Assembly: GCF_019175385.1 (NCBI RefSeq)
Contig: NC_083338.1
Location: 64,760,884-64,824,883 of the forward strand
Length of the DNA: 64,000 nt
Reading direction: 5' to 3'
DNA from: Lycium barbarum
Taxonomy: Eukaryota > Streptophyta > Magnoliopsida > Solanales > Solanaceae
Positions 10,857 through 18,821 of the stretch are shown one piece after another. The notes under the pieces are model-generated. The model was not told the DNA's origin. It worked only from the letters and a program-made list of their open reading frames with translations, and searched no databases. Position numbers and translations under genes: made by a program. Numbering within the stretch: the first letter of the stretch is position 1; each line of letters begins with the position of its first letter.

Positions 10857-10890
10857 CACGTGTCCCATGGAGGGGCTGCCTATATATTCA
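10857..10890 (+). promoter_or_regulatory. Putative LTR promoter: G-box and TATA box
   Basis: ACACGTGTC (G-box core CACGTG, bound by plant bZIP/bHLH factors) lies 16 bases before TATATATT. J has ACACGTGT and TATAAAAA in the same arrangement. A start site near 10910 would put the remaining ~2.2 kb of the LTR in the transcribed leader. Confidence 0.5.
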
Positions 10891-10951
10891 CATGGTGACT
10901 AATTGCTAAACATTTCATTCCGTAATTTTCTTGAAAACAAAATTTATAGCA

Positions 10952-10979
10952 CAGCCATGGCAGCTCACGGCCATGGCTG
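10952..10979 (+). repeat. CCATGG palindrome downstream of TATA
   Basis: CAGCCATGG and CCATGGCTG form a perfect 9-bp inverted repeat around a 10-base loop. It recurs at 57114-57141 (G 3' LTR) and 59310-59337 (J), with a related form in C. Confidence 0.8.
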
Positions 10980-11128
10980 TTCACAATTGAGCTCAAGATT
11001 TCCAAGGCTAAAAATCCTAAAAAAATGTTCTACACGTCCCAAAGGAGGCAGCAAGTTAGAATCTAAATTGAGAAAGAAGAAGTGGTGCAATTGGTGCATG
11101 TGATTATAGGATTTGTCCTAATTAAATT

Positions 11129-11137
11129 AAGGTAAGA
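11129..11137 (+). promoter_or_regulatory. Candidate 5' splice site in LTR of G
   Basis: AAGGTAAGA is a full-consensus plant donor 250 bp downstream of the TATA box. The G 3' LTR keeps it at 57291-57299. Confidence 0.55.
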
Positions 11138-12296
11138 TTCTTCTTCTTGAAATGTAATTGGAGTTAATGACGTTGTAATGGAGAGATTAAATTGTATTAG
11201 ACGAAATTGGAAGTATGAAAATTACATGGTTATCATTGGCGTTGTAATGGGCAGAATTAGAGATGTTCTAATTGGATTAAGTTTGATTAGCGTTGTCATT
11301 ATTATGGTATTGTATTTGAAGGTAATTTTTTTATGTTTGAGGGATGGAAATATAGTATAGATAAGTATAGGTGCTGTTGTTCACGACAATATAATGCTCT
11401 TTTCCGTGTGTTTGTAATTTTGCAAAGTAAAGAACGAAAATCGTATTTTTGATGTCATAGTTTTGGTGGACTGTTTCGAGCTTGTATTAGAATGATATTG
11501 AAGTAGTTTTATTGTACATGGGTGGTGGTTGATGTTGTTGTTGTATTGTTTTCGATATGGCTCGTAAATTTGGAAGAAAGCATGCGTATAAGATATCGTA
11601 TAAGAAACGTATGTTGGTCTGTTTGGTGTATAATCATAGATGTTAATGATTTGAATTGAAAAAGGATTAGGAGAGGTTATTGGGTTGTTATCATTGTTGT
11701 TGGTGTTGCTATGCTAATCGGAGGTTAATTGGATGTTCGGATTAGGCGAGTTATGTAGAGGAAATGCTGCCCGATTTCCGTTAAGTTCTTAACTAATCAA
11801 AATACTAATCGAGAAGTATGAACTAAGAAATGATTCCTATAAGTAATTGGTTGTAGATTTATAAGCTAGAGAGTCGTAGTTTATTGATAATGGTGTTACT
11901 TTCATATTAAATAGGCTAAAGGGGCGACGAAGCAAGCTTGGTTACAGTTAATCCATAACAGGTATGTAAAGCTAACCCTTCCTTCTTTTTGGCATGGTTT
12001 TTATGAAACAAACAGACGAAGTGTATATGACTCCAAAGAAGCAGCTATTCTTAGAAACACTGGGATGGTTAATATTCTTGATTCCCAAAAATTATTTTAT
12101 TATGTCTTGATACGTGTCTATGATTTCAGGCGTCCTATTTTGATATAATCCATTGTGACATTCGAAGGGTACTTGATATGATTATTTTCTTGATTTTGAA
12201 ATGATAAGTTCATTTTGATTATTTTATCGAGTCTCAGATATGACATAGTTAGCATATGGTTGCTCACCACTCTGCTCGTGCATGCCTTAATATATC

Positions 12297-12485
12297 TTTC
12301 ACCGAGTCCTGGGCCGGGGTACGTTCTCGTGCACAGTTTCACTGCATTATTCACTGAGTCCCTCACTAGAGGGCTGGGATATTGTGTATATATATATGAT
12401 GATATGCTGATATGATGATGTGATTATGGCACCAAGGATGGTATGTGATGACTTTATTCACCGAGTCCCATAATGGGCCGGGTAT
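12297..12485 (+). repeat. Array of CCGAGTCCC...GGGCCGGG hairpins in LTR of G
   Basis: Three copies of a 20-30 base hairpin motif (TCACCGAGTCC ... GGCCGGGGTACG; GAGTCCCTCACTAGAGGG; GAGTCCCATAATGGGCCGGG) are spaced by AT-rich, ATGATATGATG-type sequence. The same array is in C, H and J. Confidence 0.75.
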
Positions 12486-12637
12486 GATATATGATATTGA
12501 TATGCATGATTTACATTTCATAAGACAAGTGTATTGGTATTATGATTGTCATACTTGTCTCCTGTAATCTCAATTTCAGTCATGATCCTCTTTATTGTAT
12601 TTCATGCTCTATATACTCAGTACATATCTCGTACTGA

Positions 12638-12680
12638 CCCCCTTTCTTCGGGGGGCTGCATTTCATGCCCGCAGGTACAG
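12638..12680 (+). promoter_or_regulatory. Conserved R-U5 hairpin next to second donor-like site
   Basis: GTACTGACCCCC, a 7-base loop, then GGGGGGCTGC, followed by CATGCCCGCAG/GTACAG at 12675. In F, I, K and N the stem is CGTCC/GGACG instead, so pairing is kept while bases change. Confidence 0.6.
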
Positions 12681-12881
12681 ATAATCGATTTGGTGATCCT
12701 CCAGCCTAGCCTTTTGGTACAGATCTTTTGATGTATATATATGTTTGTCCAGGGGTACAGCGGGGCCCTGTCCCGTCATATTTCACTATTGATACTCTTA
12801 GAGGTCTGTAGACATATGTGTGGGTTGTGTATAGGTTTTGTTCAGCTGTGTCTACGTGATTTGCTATGGATATTTTCGTCT

Positions 12882-12959
12882 GTAGTGGCAGCCTTGTCGG
12901 CTTGCGTATCGTATTGGTATGTAGTGGAAGCGTTGTCGGCTTGCGTATCGTATTACGTT
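12882..12959 (+). repeat. 39-bp LTR minisatellite, two units
   Basis: Two 39-bp copies of the GTAGTGGCAGCCTTGTCGGC unit, the second with two substitutions in its first half. Confidence 0.85.
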
Positions 12960-13145
12960 TTGATTAGTTGTGACTCTTCAGGAGACAGGTTTTCTTGATA
13001 TATATGTGATGACGTTATGAACCTTTAAAGTTTTTGCAAGTTTCCATATTGTTCCTAGTTCAGTCTGACTATATCTAACAGGTACATATACGAGTGTCCA
13101 GCTCGGGCACTAGTCATGGCCCACGGGGTTAGGTCATGACAAAAG

Positions 13146-13157
13146 TGGTATCAGAGG
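13146..13157 (+). other. Primer-binding site of element G
   Basis: TGGTATCAGAGG, one mismatch from the initiator-Met PBS, four bases after the LTR end. Confidence 0.88.
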
Positions 13158-15269
13158 AGTTCATTCTCGGAGTGTCTACAAACCGTGTCTAGTAAAGTCT
13201 TGTTTATCGGTGTGTTGTGCACCACATCTATAAACAGGAAGCTACAAGACATTTAGGATGTTATCTTTCCTTCTTATTCTAGATCGTGCGATAGAGCCAA
13301 GAGATAGGAAATGGTATCCTTTATGTACTAACCTTTGATTTCAGCAAGAGAGTGGTGTCGACAAGAGAAGGTAAATGATGCTACTGGGAGTTACAGAGGC
13401 AAGATATTTCATCGAGGTTACGTTATTAAAATTTATATATACAAAATGGAAAACTGGCCATCATCAAGGTAAGTTATTGTATAAATAGTAAGAAAATGGA
13501 TTGAATGTATATATGTTGTTGATAAGTTCAGTTATAAGGTGCGCACAGAAGGAGTTGTAGGAATCAGTAATGGTAAGCAGAATATATGTCAGATATAATG
13601 TGAATGTTGTAGATATGATTGAAATGCAGTTAAAGATTGAAAGGGAAAATAAACAGGAAAGTGTAACAGGTACAGTTTGAGTTGGACATACGAGGTAAGT
13701 TCGTCATTTTCATACTGTTATTGATATGGGGAGCCCTGTGCGGCTATGATATGATATAATATATATGTATATGTTTGCCCTGTGAGGCATTGTTGGTATT
13801 TCCTGCGTGCAGGTTTTGAGATAGTAAGAAATAGAGAGGAAACTCTGCCAAAATTTTCCTAGAAGTAAAAAGAGAATTAGATATAAGTTCGTAATATGTC
13901 TTTAAAGGTCGTGTCAATAGTGATGATAAGATTTGACTAAGTGGTGAGTACAACTGACTTCGAGGAATAAGTTAACTGTTGAATTTATAGTAATAGTGAT
14001 TATGAGGTCGATATCGATATGGTAAAAAGGAAATGCTAGGACAATTTGGAAGGGCTTGTGACACTAAGGGATGATTTAGAAAAGGCTGGCAAATCTTAAT
14101 AGAGTGTTATATTGAGGTATCGATTGAATTGATAAACAGGGATAAATTACGACGAGTTTATAGTTAAAAGAAGTAATAATATGATTGAGACAAGAGTATA
14201 GAGGAAGAAGGATTGTGACGAATATGAAAGTATTGATATGGCAACTGGTGTATTAAGGATAAGATTGACCCGAAAGGGTAAAAGGGTTAAATACACCTAC
14301 TCCACAGAGTGTAGTTGAACCGTAGTAAGTATCATGAATAAGGTTAAGAAGTGCTACACTATAAGACTTATTGCAAACAGGATATAATGTGAATATAATA
14401 AGAATTGTTATGAAAATGAGTATAGCCTAGCGAGGAAGTGACTAAAAGATATGACGTGATCTATGTGATTAAAGTATTACGGCGAGCTATAGAACGAATA
14501 AGAAAGACTTATGGAGTTCTTCTATAGGGAAAGTTCAGAATAAATATTATGCGATAACGGAAATGATAGTGAGCACAAGTGAAGAAGGAGTTAATTGAAA
14601 GAAGGAAATAAGAAGAAAGCGAGATAATAGTGCAGTAATAGGTTATGACATGTATAGCCGAGAACACGAGTAATATAAGTGACGGAACTGTGAAAGACCA
14701 AACTATAGCAAGATGAGAAATGAGATAGAATGAGTGCCAGAAAAAGGATTGGGATGATAGGAACAAATAGGGATGAACAGAATACGTTTTGAAAATAAGA
14801 AAGGGATTATGCAGAAGTAGTGTTTTCTGAAGGATACAGAGGTAGCATGAGATTCCTCGTACACAGAATAAAAGATGGACATAGACTAGGGAAATGGTAA
14901 GGGAATATTAAAGGAAGCACCCAAAATAGACGTAATTAGTTGAGTACGAGTATAAAATAAAAGGGAAATATATAGCTACAAACTTAAAGGTGTAGTTATA
15001 ACTAAGTGATTGTATTGTTGTAGTTGATGGACTATGGTGTATTCGTGTTGAATTAGTTATATTGCTAAGAAATTATTACCACATGGGTTAATCAAGGTGA
15101 CGATCATGACAAAGGATTTATAACAATAGTGTAAGAAAAGTCTAAGATAAAGGAATTATCAAGTTGGAAACAATAAAGCCGGCACCAAGGATAAGGCTTG
15201 AAATTGACTATAAGAAAAGGATGAGAGTAGAAACACTTGGTCTAAGGTAAGATCATATGACTACAGTAC
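13158..15269 (+). other. Element G internal region, left part (non-coding)
   Basis: The first ~185 bp match the leader of C, F and H and end in TACTAACCTTTGATTTCAG, exactly where gag starts in F and C. No gag follows. The rest is strongly purine-biased (runs such as AGAAGGAAATAAGAAGAAAG), with no frame longer than about 85 codons and no recognisable protein. Large parts align with 46310-46700 and 50390-51400 of element H. A GGAAACTCTGCC box near 13838 is shared with the 3' untranslated region of F and with LTR D. Confidence 0.75.
13326..13344 (+). promoter_or_regulatory. Candidate branch point and 3' splice site in G leader
   Basis: TACTAACCTTTGATTTCAG: a perfect TACTAAC branch-point word followed at normal spacing by a T-rich stretch and CAG. 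H has the same arrangement at 46287-46305. Confidence 0.5.
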
Positions 15270-15274
15270 TTTTA
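15270..15274. repeat. TSD of element E, left copy (TTTTA)
   Basis: TTTTA here and at 39537-39541 flank the TGATA...TATCA termini of E exactly. Confidence 0.92.
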
Positions 15275-16033
15275 TGATAAGATTAAGCCTAAGGAAACTC
15301 TAAGAATTAAACAAAAATAAAGAAAAACAAAAGATAGATGAAGAATTGACGATTAAGGAGAATAGAGGATAGATACTTGACCCAATTAGTAATGAATCCT
15401 ATAGGAAAATCTAAGTATATCAAACTTAAACCCTCCTATTGTGAATTCAACCAAAAGAACCAAAGTAATTTGAATCAAGTAGAAGACTTAATTGAAAACC
15501 ACAAATGAGCAATCTAGATGAATTCAATGGATAAGCAAATTCATTTTGCAACAATGAAATCACACTTAGTGTAGTAACCTAAAAATCTATCTAATAACTA
15601 AAATCTCTCAATATTTGAGTTCACACAATATCAAAGCTAAGTCTTCCAAATGGATGACAAAAACTATTTATACTAATGTCTATTACACCAAAGGCCCTAA
15701 AGTGGCTCTTTTCCAAAAATACCCACATGGGTCTTCAATTGCATCGAAAGCCTCATAGCTTGCAATTATGACCTCCAATTGACATTCTAACCCCATAACT
15801 TGCAAGTATGACCTCCAATTGCAATCTTAGCCCCATAGTTGCACTTTTATCCATTTTGCGCTTCTAGCCACTTTGCGACTCTTCCAATGCCAACTCCCAA
15901 ACGTTGTAAATCCGCAAAGTCATCTCTCCCATCTCCCCCAAGGCATCCCTTTTTTATGAACAAGGCTTGCAACTCTTGAAGTTCTCTTGCTTGACTTCTT
16001 GTGAAAGGCCTTGTGCTTGTTGGGTTCATATCA
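15275..16033 (-). repeat. 3' LTR of element E (759 bp)
   Basis: TGATAAGATT...GGTTCATATCA on the plus strand; direct-repeat partner at 38780-39536. The two copies differ by scattered substitutions and small indels. The integrase frame continues into this LTR to a stop at 15847. Confidence 0.95.
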
Positions 16034-16929
16034 TTCTCCCCTTCTTGGAGAAGATTCGTCCTCGAATCTAAGGGCATACCTACAACACAAGAGGAAAGAT
16101 CACTCATATTGAAAACATTATGAACATTATACTCACTTGGAAAGTCGATCTTGTAGGCATTATCATTGATCCTTTCAAGCACTTTGAATGGCCCAGCTCC
16201 CCTTGGGCTCAATTTTCCTTTTCGCATTTGCGGAAACCTTTCTTTTCGAAAGTGAACCCAAACCCAATCATCGGGTTGGAAGTCCACCTTTCTTCTCCCA
16301 CGATTTTTTCTCTTGGCTATCTTGGTGTTGACCTTGTCAATGCTCTCCTTTACCTTGGCATGGATTTTCATCATTTCGGCCGCCCTTTGCTTTGCATCTA
16401 AACTCACAACAACATCACTAGCCAAAGGGGTTAAGGTTAAATGAATCAAAGGATTAAAGCCATAATATACTTCAAATGGAGTCATGTCAATAGAGGAATG
16501 GAGGGACCAATTGTAAGCAAACTCAATCGAAGGTAAACGGTCCTCCCAAGAAGTGGGCTTTCCTCTAATCATACATCTAAGCATACTCCCTAGAGTCCTA
16601 TTCACTACTTCGGTTTGACCATCCGTTTGAGGGTGGCAAGAAGTGGAGAACATGAGCTTGGTACCAAGTGTACCCCAAAGGCTTTTCCAAAAATGACTAA
16701 GAAACTTGGAATCCCTATCACTAACAATAGTGCGGGGAACTCCATGCAACTTAAGAACATGATTCACAAACAAAGATGCTACATGAGATGCATCATCACA
16801 TTTATGACATGGGGCCGAGTATCCATAGAAATGTCTATCCAAGGACCAATAGGGGTAGGAAGGGGAGTATACATACCTTGGGGCCGAGTCTTGGACTTGG
16901 CTTGTTTGCATTCCAAACATTGACCACAT
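15847..16929 (-). pseudogene. Element E: integrase core and C-terminus, reading into the 3' LTR
   Basis: A 360-codon open frame. From about residue 40 it matches gypsy integrase: [29 protein letters not shown] (second catalytic Asp), then HPQTDGQTEVVNR (catalytic Glu), PFEVYYGFNP, and a GPY/F-type module (KLSPRGAGPFKVLERI) ending in FNMSDLSS. The first ~40 residues are in the wrong frame because about 30 codons just after the first catalytic Asp region (DISMD) are missing. Downstream the frame passes through the PPT and ends about 187 bp inside the 3' LTR with a TRSQARELQ-type tail. No classical chromodomain is seen. Confidence 0.88.
16034..16047 (-). other. Polypurine tract of element E
   Basis: The minus strand reads AAGAAGGGGAGAA immediately before the LTR start TGATATGAACC. 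A GATTCGAGGACGAATC palindrome lies just upstream. Confidence 0.8.
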
Positions 16930-17400
16930 AGCTTTTCAACATCATGTCGCATCTTGGGCTAATAGAATTGCTCACCCAAAATGTCAAGTGTCTTGGCCAC
17001 TCCAAAATGGCCCATCATTCCACCACTATATGCTTCCTTGACGAACAATTCTCTCCATGAGATCATTGGAACACAAACTCTACCATCTTTGAATAGGAAC
17101 CCATCAACAAGTTGGAACCTATCAACCCTCCTCCCTTGGGTCAACTCCTCACAAATCGCTCTAAAGTCGGGATATTGAGAATAGAATCCCTTAAGGCTTT
17201 CAAATCCCATCATTCTAGAAGTCATAGTGTTTAGCGAGACATACCTTCTACATAATGCATCCGCCACCACATTATCCTTCCCCTTTTTGTAATAGATCAT
17301 ATAAGGGAAAACTTCAATCAATTCTACCCATTTCGCATGTCTCTTGTTGAGCTTGGATTGGCTCTTCAAATGTTTCAAGGATTCGTGATCCGATCGTATT
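16930..17400 (-). pseudogene. Element E: RNase H end, linker and integrase zinc domain
   Basis: The frame 17420-16959 encodes the end of RNase H ([26 protein letters not shown]) and the linker to integrase, up to [14 protein letters not shown] stop follows at about 16957. Beyond it the HHCC domain continues in phase ([17 protein letters not shown]). Two frames overlap at 17399-17420, indicating a small indel inside RNase H. Confidence 0.82.
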
Positions 17401-18096
17401 ACAAACTCCTTATGCCACAAATAATGTTGCCAATGGTCAAGACCCTCACAAGTGCATACAACTCCTTGTCATAGGTAGAGTAGTTCAATGACACCCCTTT
17501 TAGCTTTTCACTAAAGTAAGCCAATGGCTTGCCTTCTTGCATCAATACTCCACCTATGCCAACCCCGGAAACATCACACTCAACTTCAAAAGTTTTCTCA
17601 AAATTGGGTAATTGCAACAATGGTGACGAACACAACATGGATTTCAATTCTTGAAATGCCTTCTCTTGCTCATCTCCCCAAACAAAAGGAGCATCTTTCT
17701 TGATCAATTTGGTTAAGGGAGAGGCAATTGTACTAAACCCCTTTACAAACCTTCTATAGAAACTTTCCAACCCATGGAAACTCCTCACATCGGTTGCATT
17801 TTTAGGAGTTGGCCAAGTTATAATAGACTCCACCTTTTCTTCGTCAACCTCCACACCATTTGCACTCACCTCAAAACCCAAGAACACCACTTTATCAACA
17901 CAAAAAGCACATTTCTTGACGTTAGCAAACAACCTCTCACGCAACAAGACATCAAATACTTGCCTCAAATGGCCTACATGCTCCTCGATTGATTTGCTAT
18001 ACACAAGGATATCATCAAAATAAACAACCACAAACTTGTTGATAAAGTGTTTCAAGACATGGTTCATCAACCTCATAAATGAGCTAGGTGCATTGG
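17399..18096 (-). pseudogene. Element E: RT C-terminal half and RNase H N-terminus
   Basis: Starts at the LTR of F with the residues [11 protein letters not shown]. The RT catalytic motif YFDDILVYS is intact at about residues 19-27 of the open frame, followed by the thumb and connection region and the RNase H start ([28 protein letters not shown]). The other half of RT lies at 31274-31763. Comparing the two edges, about 27 codons between the QIRM and NAPSSF segments are absent. Confidence 0.87.
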
Positions 18097-18237
18097 TGTT
18101 ACACCTCGGAAATTTCTCCGTACTTGTATGATGAGTGGAATGATGAAAAGTAGAGTGAATGATGTTTTACTAAGTCGGGAATGGCTAATTAAGAATTTTT
18201 GAAAATAAGAAAGTCGCGGAAATTTTTTCAGCCCAGT

Positions 18238-18510
18238 GGTCGTATATGGCACTATACGGCCCGTAACGTGATTTACGGACCGTATAGTGCAATCGTCCTT
18301 CAGCTTGCCAAAAATCTCAAGTTCTGCCAAGTGTTGAATATGGTTAAATACGACCCAGTTTACGGCCCGTAAACTGGTTTACGGACCGTAAACCAGGTCG
18401 TAAACAGCCATGTTCCTCAGCCAAAACTTTCTGTTTTTGAAATGGTTAAATACGGCCATGGAGGACGGACCGTAAATCAAAATACGGTCCGTAAATGGTG
18501 GTTTACGACC
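18238..18510. repeat. Nested TACGGNCCGTA palindromes in F 5' LTR
   Basis: GCACTATACGG and CCGTATAGTGC form a perfect 11-bp inverted repeat (18247-18289). Then GTTTACGGCCCGTAAAC and GGTTTACGGACCGTAAACC sit inside an outer TACGACC/GGTCGTA pair, and a TACGGTCCGTA follows. The 3' LTR copy (25806-26078) has several of these arms mutated. Confidence 0.85.
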
Positions 18511-18812
18511 ACTGTTCATCCCGACAAGAATTCATTAAAGACCAGATTTTGTGATTTTAAAACGGGACTTAGACTTCATATTATTTACTTATTCATCCAA
18601 CAACTCAAGAGACCTCTAGAACATTCCAAATAATTCCTCCACAAGAATTCAAGAGAATTAAAGGGAATATCAAGACCAACAACACTAATTTCATGGAATC
18701 AAGTGTAAGAACACAATAAAGGATCATTTAAGTGAAGAAATTTCAAAGAGGGTGGAACTAGGGTTTTGGCCAATTGAAGTATTTCAACTTATGGATTATT
18801 CAACCATCATCC

Positions 18813-18821
18813 AAGGTAAGT
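18813..18821 (+). promoter_or_regulatory. Candidate 5' splice site in LTR of F
   Basis: AAGGTAAGT, full consensus. The 3' LTR copy reads AAGGAAAGT at 26381-26389, so GT is lost there. Confidence 0.5.

Larger units (their letters stand above)
10559..13141 (+). mobile_element. Shared LTR of G0/G (2583 bp, TGTTATACCCC family)
   Basis: Starts TGTTATACCCCG after a PPT and ends GGTCATGACA before a PBS. In order it contains a G-box ACACGTGTC at 10857-10865, TATATATT at 10881, a palindrome CAGCCATGG...CCATGGCTG at 10952-10979, AAG/GTAAGA at 11129-11137, GGTATGT at 11961, three CCGAGTCCC...GGGCCGGG hairpins at 12297-12485, a CCCCC/GGGGG hairpin at 12638-12655 and two 39-bp units at 12882-12959. Its interrupted partner is at 42047-42274, 56949-58905 and 61541-61694. 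Confidence 0.95.

Noticed and set aside
10903..11103. A 66-codon frame repeated at 57065-57265, apparently conserved
   Set aside because: Both copies are the two LTRs of the same element G, so similarity is by descent. The frame is not kept in J or C and spans the CCATGG palindrome.
18092..18096. ATTGG as TSD of element F
   Set aside because: The right edge of F is deleted, so no second copy can be compared.
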